Of a DNA stretch of 64,000 nt, positions 36,091 through 44,561 are shown in pieces (position 1 is the first letter of the stretch; each line of letters starts with the position of its first letter). This DNA comes from Photobacterium frigidiphilum (GTDB lineage Bacteria > Pseudomonadota > Gammaproteobacteria > Enterobacterales > Vibrionaceae): assembly GCF_003025615.1 (NCBI RefSeq), contig NZ_PYMJ01000013.1:1-64000 (forward strand), given 5' to 3'. Both the position numbers and the translations under genes were made by a program. The notes under the pieces are model-generated. The model was not told the DNA's origin, did no database searches, and worked only from the letters and a program-made list of their open reading frames with translations.

Positions 36091-38013
36091 ATGACAACCC
36101 GAATGAGCCCATTTGAACGCCGTGAAAACGATATTGAACCACGAAATGAAGCATCACAATTAACGACAATGATTGATGCCAGCATGTCACGTCGCAATTT
36201 TATTGGTGCTGCATCTGTTATGACTGCGGGTGCATTTATGGCGGGAATGCCAGTTTCTACATTAGCAAGTAATGTGCAAGCAAACAGTAAACTAATGGGC
36301 TTTAATGCTGTACCAGTAAGCACTGATGATACCGTTGTTGTGCCTGATGGCTACAATGCTAAAGTACTTATTCGCTGGGGAGACGGGTTGTTCCCTACTG
36401 CACCTCAATTCGACCCAACAGGTAATGCACCGTCATCGCACCAAGAAGTGCAATTTGGTGATAACACCGATGGTATGACTTTTTTCCCACTGTCTGATGA
36501 TCATGGTGTATTTGCGGTAAACAATGAGTACTGCAACAACGAGTACTTATTCTCACACCAGGGCAACAAAATGACTGCAGATGATGTGAAAAAATCACAA
36601 GCAGCTCATGGCATCTCGATTTTCGAAGTAAAACGCACTGACGATAACAACTGGGAACTGGTTATAGATTCAAAATATAACCGCCGTATTACCGCCAATA
36701 CTGAAATGGAAATCACCGGCCTTGTTGCAGGGCATCCAGACGTCAAAACTGCAGCAGACAAAGCGGGTAAAAAAGCATTAGGCACGTTCGGCAACTGTGC
36801 AAATGGCTTTACCCCTTGGGGTACTTACCTAACGTGTGAAGAAAACTTTAATGGTTACTTTGGCTCAAAGAATGCGGTTAAGGTAAACAAAGAACAAAAA
36901 CGTTACGGTGTAAATGAAGAAGACTCAGGCTATCACTGGTTCCAGCATGATGATCGTTTTGATATAGCGAAAAATCCGAATGAAGCGAACCGTCATGGCT
37001 GGGTTGTAGAAATCGACCCGATGGATCCTACGTCAACGCCAATGAAGCGCACAGCGATGGGTCGTTTTAAGCACGAAAATGTCGCCATTGTTATCAACAA
37101 AGACGGTCATATCGTCGCCTACATGGGTGATGATGAGCGTGGTGAACATTTATATCGCTTCGTTTCTAAAAACAAATATATTGAAGGTAACGATACAGAA
37201 AACCGTCAACTGCTTGAAGAAGGCACTATTTACGTCGCAAAATTCAGTACAGAGGATGGTAAAATTGGTGGCACAGGTCAATGGATCGCTCTTACTCATG
37301 GTAAGAATGGTTTAACGAAAGAGAATGGCTTTCCAAACCAAGAATATATCCACTTATATACTCGCCTAGCAGCAACACAAGTTGGCGCAACAACAATGGA
37401 CCGCCCTGAATGGATCGCCGTTCATCCCAATCAAGAATACGTATTCTGTACTCTTACCAATAACAAAAATCGCGGTGTTAAAGAAGGTCAACCTGTTGGC
37501 GGACCTAACCCTCGCGCAGCAAATAATTACGGTCAAATCTTACGTTGGCGTCAAGTCAACGATGATCATGCTCACCCTACCTTCGCCTGGGATCTGTATG
37601 TAATAGCAGGAAACCCTGAAGTACATAAAGGTACCTTGTATGCAGGAAGCAAAAACATCAATAACGAGAATATGTTCAACAGCCCTGATGGTTTAGGCTT
37701 TGATGCTGCTGGTCGTCTATGGATTCAAACTGACGGTAAATATTCGAACAAAGGTGATTACGCAGGCATGGGCAACAACTCCATGTTTTGTGGTGACCCT
37801 AAAACTGGTGAGATTCGCCGCTTTATGACGGGCCCCATCGCATGTGAAGTAACAGGGCTTACGTTCAGCCCAGATTACAAAACGATGTTTATCGGTATTC
37901 AGCACCCAGGTGAAGAGCTAGAACCTTCACATTGGCCAGATGGCGGTAACAGCACACCGCGTTCATCTATTGTGATGATCACCAAGAAAGACGGAAGCGT
38001 AATTGGTAGCTAA
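36091..38013 (+). CDS. PhoX-family phosphatase, Tat-exported
   Basis: A 640-residue DUF839/PhoX protein, probably a Ca2+/Fe3+-dependent phosphatase acting outside the inner membrane. The twin-arginine signal SRRNFIG lies at residues 33-39 with a hydrophobic stretch after it. The beta-propeller body has conserved segments such as GNCANGFTPWGTYLTCEENF, GRFKHENVAIV and YMGDDERGEHLYRF. AGGA sits 8 bases before the ATG at 36091; the earlier frame start is not credible. The sequence upstream has AACAGTAA and CTGTAAC that could be a poor Pho box, but I do not trust it. Single gene. Confidence 0.9.
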   Translation: MTTRMSPFERRENDIEPRNEASQLTTMIDASMSRRNFIGAASVMTAGAFMAGMPVSTLASNVQANSKLMGFNAVPVSTDDTVVVPDGYNAKVLIRWGDGLFPTAPQFDPTGNAPSSHQEVQFGDNTDGMTFFPLSDDHGVFAVNNEYCNNEYLFSHQGNKMTADDVKKSQAAHGISIFEVKRTDDNNWELVIDSKYNRRITANTEMEITGLVAGHPDVKTAADKAGKKALGTFGNCANGFTPWGTYLTCEENFNGYFGSKNAVKVNKEQKRYGVNEEDSGYHWFQHDDRFDIAKNPNEANRHGWVVEIDPMDPTSTPMKRTAMGRFKHENVAIVINKDGHIVAYMGDDERGEHLYRFVSKNKYIEGNDTENRQLLEEGTIYVAKFSTEDGKIGGTGQWIALTHGKNGLTKENGFPNQEYIHLYTRLAATQVGATTMDRPEWIAVHPNQEYVFCTLTNNKNRGVKEGQPVGGPNPRAANNYGQILRWRQVNDDHAHPTFAWDLYVIAGNPEVHKGTLYAGSKNINNENMFNSPDGLGFDAAGRLWIQTDGKYSNKGDYAGMGNNSMFCGDPKTGEIRRFMTGPIACEVTGLTFSPDYKTMFIGIQHPGEELEPSHWPDGGNSTPRSSIVMITKKDGSVIGS

Positions 38014-38552
38014 TCGTTAGCGCCATTCATAGTAATGCAGTCTAAAGCGTCCAGTGACTCAATATTCCTGGACGTTTGTTCAAGTCAGACAGGGGCCACC
38101 AGATATAGAAAGGCCGAAGCGGTTAGTAACCACTTCGGCCTTTTGCATTTCTGAATCCTGAGTAGAATATATGTAGCAAACTATAGTCCTACTTTGAAGT
38201 ATTACCAAACCCAAACAACATGATAGGTTCAAGCCAATACGTTTTACCGTCGTTTCGTGATAGCTTGGGTTGATTACCCCACCACCAAAAAGTAAAAGCC
38301 GCTCTATAACGCTTTCGCCCCTATTGTGAGTTACAGAAACGCCAAAAATCAGACTATTTTGATTGACCAAACAAAGTCGCTTGGTAATTAAGATACGACA
38401 GAATCGCTTGGTGATCACACCAAACAGATGAGCACCGAAACTTACCTTTGGACAGAATGTGTCAGAGGTTTTACTAAATTAGTAGTCCATGAATTACCTT
38501 TTGTAAGGTAAAGCTATCGCACGAAAAAAAGACCACGATTGTGGCCTTTGTA
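38014..38552. other. Intergenic junction between phoX and the accessory region
   Basis: Holds a strong terminator hairpin at 38109-38144 (AAAGGCCGAAG to CTTCGGCCTTTT). Beyond it are about 400 bases without a credible gene; the 112-codon minus-strand frame here runs through the hairpin and looks accidental. This is the left edge of a block of accessory genes. Confidence 0.5.
38109..38144 (+). terminator. Terminator near phoX
   Basis: A GC-rich stem of at least 11 pairs with inner GGTT/AACC pairing and a TTTT tail, about 95 bases after the phoX stop. Confidence 0.8.
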
Positions 38553-40628
38553 TTAATTGAAAGCAGCATCACACTCATTGATTATAAAATCAGGAACATT
38601 GTCATACTTCGATGGGTTAAGTTGACATAGATATTCGTTTTCAATGTGGAACGCTTCGTTTATGAACTTCCTCAAAACGCTATTTTCATGATTGCCATTT
38701 GCAACTCGAAATATTTGAATCTTTTCATACCCTGATGAACAAGCCAGATACGTAGCCTTGAGATAGCCGGGTTGTTTTAGCTGGGCCAGTATTGTTTGAT
38801 AGTCGAAATTTTCTATATAGTTTTCGCGAATAGTGTTTGTGGCTTCAATGATTTCTACCGTAATCATATCTCGAGAATTTACTTGTGGGTCTTGAAATGT
38901 TGGGTTGTCCCGCTTCTTTAATAAGCTAGAAATGAGTTGATACTCTAAGCCTTTGTCATCCAAGGTTTCGTAATATCTACGCAAGTAAATTAACTTAATA
39001 ACATCATGTGACGAAATCGAGATATTCTCGGTACAGACTTGAGTAAAGGTCTTTATGTCATTTTTAGTTATTGCGATTTCCGTAACAGAACCTTCGCAGT
39101 TACGTAAGTAAGTTGCATTTGGAACAGGATCAAAAGTATGTGCAAGGTTTTTGACCACATCGATAATCGGTTCCAAATCATGAGTAAGCATCAATACAGT
39201 CATATTTTTCAAAGACTTTTGGCCTCTGAAAAGCCTATCCATGATGGCAAATTTTTTATTTCTATCAAACGATGAGATAGGGTCATCCAAGATGATAATG
39301 TCTGGATTATTTGCTATACACTGATACATAAAAAGCACCAGAGCAAAGGCGTTTTTTTCACCATAGCTGAGGTGTTGACTACCTTTATTGATTTTTCGAC
39401 TAGCTGCATCGACATGAGATAGCCTTAAAGCGTATGTATCTCCTTGACTATCAATTGATACCTTATAATTGTAACCCGCGTATTGAAGGAAGTTATTTAT
39501 ATCCTTCTGATTATCCTGAATAGTCTTGTCGATCCCTCGTTTTTGCATTGCAATTTGTCCCTGAAGTAATCCTACAGAGTTAAATACGCTATCGAGTTCT
39601 TCATTGATGCTATCGACAAACACTTTAGTCTGAGGACTGTTTACGTGAACGAAGCAATCTAAATCAATTTTTAAATTGAGGATCGTATCGCGCACATTGC
39701 TCGAGTCTCTTAGGTCAACGAAAGATAAGTCTCTAATTGCAATCAATTTACTTAATAACTGACCTATGTGAGCTCGAACTTCCGTTAGAAAGGTAATTTG
39801 GTCACTCGATGGCGTAGTGCTATTGCCAATAATTTGCTGAAGCGTTAAAAAAGTACTGTTGACGAAATACTGTTCTAAATCTTGAATCACCAAAGTGAGA
39901 TTGTTCAAATGTTCAATATTTTTAGCGTTATAGTGACTCTTTAAATTCTCAATATGCTCTTTGGTATCAGCTATATCCTGAGTACAGTAGGGACAACAAC
40001 TCGAGTCTTCACTATGGTTTTCGCCATCAAAATGCCATTTCAACCACTTGAAATTTTGGTCGAGATTCAAGAACTGGCCGAAATTCTCATAACCTGGCGG
40101 GATGTGGTGAATCAGATTGCCAGAACCAAGAGCCTTAGTTATTTGGCTCGATTTTACTATCTGATCGGTTCTACTCCCAAAGCTCCCAGTAAGAGTTGTT
40201 AAATCTGAGATAAAACTTTTAAGCTGCTCATTTGTAGACAATGTTTCTTTTAAAGATGAGATGAAGCCATTTATTGTGTTAGATTTTGTTTGATATTCAG
40301 GACTCTTAATAAAAATATCAAAACTATCTTTTAACAATTCATTTTCTTGGAATACAAATTGCTCTACATAGCTTTCATTAAAAATAGCTATATTAGCATC
40401 TTCAGGTAAGCCTGATATCGAAGGCGAAATCTCATCAGGGTTGTTTTCGATGAACTTAAACGGCAAAAGTTGAGAAAGATCTTTGGCGTTAGTTAAGTCA
40501 AGTTCTATAGCTTTAGCAATGGTACTTTTGCCGGTTCCATTAACGCCATGTTTAATGTTTAACTTGCCTTCTTCCAAAGTAACGCTAGCGTGTTGAATGC
40601 TATTACAGTTCGAAATAGTTAATTGCAT
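38553..40628 (-). CDS. AAA_13-type SMC-like ATPase with CxxC hook
   Basis: A 691-residue ATPase of the AAA_13 (PF13166-like) group, to which RloC- and PrrC-type anticodon nucleases also belong. In order: Walker A GVNGTGKST at residues 28-36; a long helical region with the hook-like pair SCCPYCTQDI near residue 205; the ABC signature HLSYGEKNAFALVLF; Walker B PDIIILDDPISSFDR; and the switch His MLTHDLEP. A C-terminal 190 residues follow, with RKFINEAFHIENEYL. The hook and ABC heads suggest a DNA-linked or damage-sensing ATPase. No nuclease residues can be assigned confidently. It probably works with the small gene just upstream, perhaps in phage defence. Confidence 0.75.
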   Translation of the reverse strand: MQLTISNCNSIQHASVTLEEGKLNIKHGVNGTGKSTIAKAIELDLTNAKDLSQLLPFKFIENNPDEISPSISGLPEDANIAIFNESYVEQFVFQENELLKDSFDIFIKSPEYQTKSNTINGFISSLKETLSTNEQLKSFISDLTTLTGSFGSRTDQIVKSSQITKALGSGNLIHHIPPGYENFGQFLNLDQNFKWLKWHFDGENHSEDSSCCPYCTQDIADTKEHIENLKSHYNAKNIEHLNNLTLVIQDLEQYFVNSTFLTLQQIIGNSTTPSSDQITFLTEVRAHIGQLLSKLIAIRDLSFVDLRDSSNVRDTILNLKIDLDCFVHVNSPQTKVFVDSINEELDSVFNSVGLLQGQIAMQKRGIDKTIQDNQKDINNFLQYAGYNYKVSIDSQGDTYALRLSHVDAASRKINKGSQHLSYGEKNAFALVLFMYQCIANNPDIIILDDPISSFDRNKKFAIMDRLFRGQKSLKNMTVLMLTHDLEPIIDVVKNLAHTFDPVPNATYLRNCEGSVTEIAITKNDIKTFTQVCTENISISSHDVIKLIYLRRYYETLDDKGLEYQLISSLLKKRDNPTFQDPQVNSRDMITVEIIEATNTIRENYIENFDYQTILAQLKQPGYLKATYLACSSGYEKIQIFRVANGNHENSVLRKFINEAFHIENEYLCQLNPSKYDNVPDFIINECDAAFN

Positions 40629-40717
40629 CTTGAAATTCGTATAGGTGAAAGTGGAAAGTAGGGAGCCTTTGTCGGCGAGACGGACTCCCATCATTTAAAG
40701 TTAAGCTAATTTACAAG

Positions 40718-41032
40718 TTAGCTATGAATACCCCAATCTCGCTTTACAATCCAATTAGCTTTCCAAGTAACAAAATCACTTGGGCAGAAGTCTGTATTCA
40801 AAAACTCCATTGTTTCAACTTGATTTGGTAATAACGATAATACGTGGTTCTTTTGATCACTCTCATAATCCCAAAGATGAAAACGGTCATCTTGGTTTTT
40901 AGTTCGACGGCTAGGCCCAAAATCCATAGGAGCGCATAACCGTGTTATTTTTCTGCCATCTTCCTTTGAAAAAAACGTCAGTTTTATCTTTTTCTTATCG
41001 TGTATTGAGCTAATAAACTGTACTTTTGGCAT
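40718..41032 (-). CDS. Small WYL-like protein paired with the ATPase
   Basis: A protein of about 104 residues that resembles the SH3-like core of WYL domains: IKLTFFSKEDGRKITRLCAP, then DDRFHLWDYESD and HVLSLLPNQVETMEFL. WYL modules often sense ligands in defence loci. Here there is no HTH and the protein is a bare module. The ATG at 41032 has AAGGA 8 bases away. It lies 89 bases before the ATPase ATG in the same direction and is probably co-transcribed. Confidence 0.55.
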   Translation of the reverse strand: MPKVQFISSIHDKKKIKLTFFSKEDGRKITRLCAPMDFGPSRRTKNQDDRFHLWDYESDQKNHVLSLLPNQVETMEFLNTDFCPSDFVTWKANWIVKRDWGIHS

Positions 41033-41378
41033 AACCATGTCCTTTTATGCAATGTCATACCATATAATCACAGTTATAAAGAATGCATTATGTTATAGAT
41101 CAAGTTGCATATTTGAGCTGATAGTTTTTATCTTTTATTTGATAGGTCGATCAGATAACTGACGTTGAAAATGGACCTTTTGAGAGATGGCGACTAAAAA
41201 CAAAACTCGGTCTATATCATTTAAACATTGTTCTAAAACCAATTCGTTTATGCCGCTATATTCACAACACATAGCATGAACTACAGTAAACTCGGCCAAC
41301 TCGTTTTTTACCCCCGTGATACATCACGGGGTTCGCACAACTGATATAACAACATGGATAACTTCTATTAGGGAAAAA

Positions 41379-41408
41379 CCTCATTAACAGAAAGTTAATG
41401 AGGCTTTT
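41379..41408 (+). terminator. Terminator-like hairpin
   Basis: A 10-bp stem around a 5-base loop with an A-rich left flank and CTTTTC after it. No gene on this strand ends nearby, so what it terminates is unclear; it could be the scar of a lost gene. Confidence 0.5.
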
Positions 41409-41411
41409 CAC

Positions 41412-41424
41412 TAGCTGATAATGG
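41412..41424. repeat. Left copy of a 13-bp direct repeat
   Basis: TAGCTGATAATGG is repeated exactly at 43178-43190. The two copies enclose the TIR gene, two tiny genes and one unknown gene. Confidence 0.6.
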
Positions 41425-41623
41425 GGCAAGGATGAGTTACACGATGCCCTCTTGACTTGCCCTTGGGCGGTGCCTTTGAGCTAAAACTAGCGATGATAAG
41501 AGAAAGCATATTACATGATATCTGTGACTGTTTTCGCACTTAGTGAAGTATGCCTCAATAAATAATTGTTATTTTTGTAGTGAGCAACCATGTCATTAAA
41601 CAAACCATATAAGGATAAATAAC

Positions 41624-42046
41624 ATGACAACAGTTTTCATTAGCCACAATCATCAAGACAATCACTGCATTGAACAAATTAAATCAATCCGACAGAATCC
41701 AAATCACCCATTAACATTTGAAGATAGATCCTTGGCTGAGGCGATATGTAACGAACATGGCCATACCAATCGTCGCCCACCATCAGATATGCGTTCAGAG
41801 CCAGTGCGAGAAGTTATTGCTAAGTTATTGGGTGGGTCGCATAAGCTATTAGTACTTGTGGGCAAGGATACTCACAGCAAGTTGTGGGTTGAGTGGGAAA
41901 TAGGACAGTTTAAAAAGCACAACAGTGAACGTAATATATTAGTCATGCGGACACCTGATAACATTTACTCAGGTGCACCCAAGGGCGTGCAAGAGTTTGA
42001 GCTATACGCTTGGGATCTCAACCGTATAGCTCAGTGGGCAAGCTAA
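41624..42046 (+). CDS. TIR-like (DUF1863/ThsB-like) domain protein
   Basis: A 140-residue single-domain protein with a TIR-type fold. Strand A is VFISHNHQDNHCI, helix and strand motifs follow, and the BB/alphaC-like end is HKLLVLVGKDTHSKLWVEWEIGQF with Glu at 90 and 92. Stand-alone TIR proteins of this group include ThsB of the Thoeris defence system, which makes a cyclic nucleotide signal, and sensors of unknown role. AAGGA stands 8 bases before the ATG. No ThsA-like effector is next to it, so it is either an orphan or acts with the neighbouring unknown protein. Confidence 0.72.
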   Translation: MTTVFISHNHQDNHCIEQIKSIRQNPNHPLTFEDRSLAEAICNEHGHTNRRPPSDMRSEPVREVIAKLLGGSHKLLVLVGKDTHSKLWVEWEIGQFKKHNSERNILVMRTPDNIYSGAPKGVQEFELYAWDLNRIAQWAS

Positions 42047-42133
42047 TTACTTTTGGGGTGGACAGTTGCCACGGCCTTTACCAGATGGTCTGCCCGTCTG
42101 ACTAGGGAGATTAGGGACTTTAGATTTACTCAT
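42047..42133 (-). CDS. 28-residue Gly/Pro/Lys-rich mini-protein
   Basis: A short frame with a strong ribosome site (GGGAG, 7 bases before ATG). The peptide is rich in Pro, Gly, Ser and Lys (PSQTGRPSGKGRGNCPP). Its start overlaps the end of the 47-residue gene by 8 bases (ATGAGTAA), a translational coupling typical of real genes. The stop abuts the end of the TIR gene. Function unknown. Confidence 0.55.
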   Translation of the reverse strand: MSKSKVPNLPSQTGRPSGKGRGNCPPQK

Positions 42134-42269
42134 CTCTACTCTCCCAGTCACTTGGTCGTTCATCATAGTCACGTGATTGCCAGTAGGCATCGTTGTTATC
42201 ATTAAGTTGATTGCTGTGATTATCTAAGTCATCTTGTGTTGGTTCGTAATCTTGGCTAAAGCCACTCAT
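42126..42269 (-). CDS. 47-residue acidic mini-protein
   Basis: Starts at 42269 after AGGAAAAC and encodes a strongly acidic peptide with aromatic residues (QDYEPTQDDLDNHSNQLNDN, then AYWQSRDYDERPSDWESRD). It overlaps the next tiny gene by 8 bases. The pair is divergent from the 209-residue gene and convergent with the TIR gene. Such small acid proteins can mimic DNA or bind partners, but that is speculation. Confidence 0.5.
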   Translation of the reverse strand: MSGFSQDYEPTQDDLDNHSNQLNDNNDAYWQSRDYDERPSDWESRDE

Positions 42270-42349
42270 GAGGTTTTCCTTGTGTTGTTTGTGTATTTTT
42301 AATCTAATTGAAATTGTGGGTGTACTGAAGGGAAGGAGAAAGGGAAAGT

Positions 42350-42979
42350 ATGTCGAAAACAGGGAAAGAGCCTTCTAATCAAGAAATTTACAATAAATTG
42401 GCAGCCGAATTGAAAAGCGAGCTTGCAGAACATGAGCTGTTAAATCAACGAAAGTTCTCAGATGATTATTATCAAAACGAAGTCAACCTCGGCGCCAATG
42501 AAAATGATCTAGCAGCTCATCATGACCGCTTTAAGAAAGTGATTAGTGCCACTGATACCCGTTCTCTAGAACGTATTAAAGTCTATCACTCTTACTTTTT
42601 TGACAAGTTTCGTGCCGACGGTAAGTACACCTATGCTGATAAACAAGCAGCGTGGGATATGTTCATTGAGCTTGATAGTCGTATTGCCACACAGCAGCTA
42701 AAAGGGGGGGTTCTCGAAACCGCACTAGCAAGCCTCGCGTCATTATTTACTTTTCATCGCCAAACCGCTCACACGCACGGGTTTAATTGTAGGCAGTATT
42801 ATCAGTTGGTGAGCGAGGTGTTGGATAAGGAGTTGCGACCATTTACCGCAAAGTGGCATAGTCAGTTACCGGCACTTAAAGAGTCTTCTAAGTTAGAAAA
42901 AAGCTGTCGTACTGAGCTAGAAGATGTTCAAACTAAACTATCTGAGCTGAAAACTTCACTGAGTAATATATGCCGTTAA
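42350..42979 (+). CDS. Unrecognised helical protein in the TIR region
   Basis: A 209-residue soluble, highly helical protein, well supported by GGAGAAAGGGAAAGT before the ATG. Acidic and basic residues alternate, and the last 40 residues (LEDVQTKLSELKTSL) look like a coiled coil. I recognise no domain. It sits between the TIR gene and the decayed recombinase, within the 13-bp direct repeats. Confidence 0.6.
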   Translation: MSKTGKEPSNQEIYNKLAAELKSELAEHELLNQRKFSDDYYQNEVNLGANENDLAAHHDRFKKVISATDTRSLERIKVYHSYFFDKFRADGKYTYADKQAAWDMFIELDSRIATQQLKGGVLETALASLASLFTFHRQTAHTHGFNCRQYYQLVSEVLDKELRPFTAKWHSQLPALKESSKLEKSCRTELEDVQTKLSELKTSLSNICR

Positions 42980-43177
42980 TTTAATGATTGAACTACTCCG
43001 TCATAATTCTTATCCAACCACTAAAAAAGAGCCCCTAGCTTAATTGAACATAACACACGCTCTATGAACAATGCAGAAGGTCTACCCAGCCATCGACATT
43101 AGAAAATTTATTGCTAAACAGTATTTACGGCCCGTAAATGAGCGTCCACTCTAAACAATAAAGGGGCAAATATAAGT

Positions 43178-43190
43178 TAGCTGATAATGG
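43178..43190. repeat. Right copy of the 13-bp direct repeat
   Basis: TAGCTGATAATGG, identical to 41412-41424. It lies between the unknown gene and the recombinase remnant. Confidence 0.6.
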
Positions 43191-43229
43191 CACCCCTATT
43201 TTTCCCTCATATATATAGAGGGAATCTGG

Positions 43230-43495
43230 ATTTTGCTGTCGCCAACTTTCCACGTCGAAAACACTTCGTTATTAAGGGGAGACGATTCGCCCTTCTTTCG
43301 ATTTAGCATTTCTAGCACAAACCGTTAAGTATCGACCTGAAAAGAAATGTCAGCCCAAGCAAAGTTCAACAGCTCACCTCTGCGTAACCCAGTATTCATC
43401 GCAATCAACACCAACGGTTCAAGGTAATCAGAAAACGCCACATCATCTAAACTTAGTGAAGCTTCGTTATGCAGTTTAAGAAATATCCAGCCTTG
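43230..43495 (-). pseudogene. Remnant of a tyrosine recombinase (integrase)
   Basis: Read on the minus strand, about 43325-43480 gives a stretch ending in LVLIAMNTGLRRGELLNFAW, then DISF, the unmistakable box I of tyrosine recombinases with its catalytic Arg. After a stop, another frame continues with LTVCARNAKSKEGRIV, the next conserved strand with its Lys, and a third frame with PLNNEVFSTWK. So the gene is broken by at least two frameshifts and lacks the C-terminal catalytic Tyr and the N-terminal domain. It is probably the relic of the element that carried the flanking accessory genes. Confidence 0.75.
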
Positions 43496-43625
43496 CTGGA
43501 ACAGGGCTAGTATCTTGACAAAGTGCCCTTTATACCTATCTTTATTTTACTTGTGTTTAAACGTAAACGATAACATTGCAAGTATTTAGTTACCCAAGTG
43601 TCACTTAAAGTTGGAGTTGAATGTT

Positions 43626-44402
43626 ATGAATATGAAAAATCTCATTATTTTAATAGCTTCATGTACCGCACTATTTTTTTCCGGAGTAGCAGCCCACGCT
43701 GCTGACGGGGAGAAGAAAGGCGGAGACGGGCTCCCTGATCCTGGTGTGGTTTTTGTCAAAGGCCAAACAGCTATCGTCATTACAGACCCACAAATTGACT
43801 TTTTATCTCCCGATGGTGTGGCATGGCCGTTAGTAGGGAAAAGCGTAACTAAGAATGGCACCGTTGAAAACATTGAAAAACTAATGAAAATTGCGGGCGA
43901 GAAAGACATACTTCTTGTGATCTCTCCTCACTTTTACGCTCCGCAAGATTTGACCTTTAAGCATGGTGGTGCACTAGAGCATGCGATGCACGGAATAAAG
44001 ATGTTTGAAAGTGATGAGCGCCTTGATCAAGCAGGCTTTAAACCCAGTACAGGTCCAGACTTTATGCCGCAATACAAAAAATACATCAATAACGGAAAAA
44101 CCGCAGTGGCGAACCCTCATAAAGTGTATGGCCCAGAAACGAACGACACTGTCCTTCAGCTACGTAAACGCAACGTGAGTAAAATAATTCTGGCAGGGAT
44201 GTCTGCAAATCTCTGTACAGAGTCCCATTTAAGAGAATTTATGGAGCAAGGCTTTGAGGTATTAGTTGTGAAAGATGCAACGGCGGCTGCACAATTACCT
44301 GATATGGATGGTTATGCAGCGGCAATGACCAACTCTCGTATGATCGCGAACGGCGTTAGAACCACAGAAGAAGTATTGGTACAGATAAACAAAGAGCTGT
44401 AA
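43626..44402 (+). CDS. Exported isochorismatase-family cysteine hydrolase
   Basis: A 258-residue hydrolase preceded by a cleavable signal peptide (basic MNMKN, hydrophobic core to about residue 18, AHAADG cleavage region). The catalytic Asp is in IVITDPQIDFLSPDG and the nucleophilic Cys in GMSANLCTESHLREF. Periplasmic members of this fold are less common than cytosolic ones. I prefer the ATG at 43626 to the upstream TTG at 43611. Codon use and motifs look intact. Single gene; substrate unknown. Confidence 0.82.
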   Translation: MNMKNLIILIASCTALFFSGVAAHAADGEKKGGDGLPDPGVVFVKGQTAIVITDPQIDFLSPDGVAWPLVGKSVTKNGTVENIEKLMKIAGEKDILLVISPHFYAPQDLTFKHGGALEHAMHGIKMFESDERLDQAGFKPSTGPDFMPQYKKYINNGKTAVANPHKVYGPETNDTVLQLRKRNVSKIILAGMSANLCTESHLREFMEQGFEVLVVKDATAAAQLPDMDGYAAAMTNSRMIANGVRTTEEVLVQINKEL

Positions 44403-44561
44403 CGCAACGCTATTATCATAATGCCACTTGTTTGAGGACCAGTGGCATTATGCGTTCAGAGGGGCATAAAATGTGAAATTTAATACCTTTATCACAGTAT
44501 GTAAGGCATCCCCCCCTATATATTCACCAGCCGTATTATTTCAATGAAAAGGAAGCCAGAA

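Larger units (their letters stand above)
41033..41623. other. Gene-free accessory spacer
   Basis: About 590 bases. It contains a perfect 9-bp hairpin (CCCCGTGAT at 41312 with its complement ending at 41331). A terminator-like stem follows (CCTCATTAAC at 41379-41388 with 41394-41403, then CTTTTC). Last is the left copy of a 13-bp direct repeat at 41412. No gene is visible. The TIR promoter lies near the right end. Confidence 0.5.

Noticed and set aside
38080..38418. A 112-codon minus-strand frame downstream of phoX
   Set aside because: It runs through a strong terminator hairpin and has no protein-like pattern or ribosome site.
42350..42979. ThsA-type effector for the TIR gene
   Set aside because: The protein shows neither SIR2 nor SLOG motifs, so I leave it as unknown.
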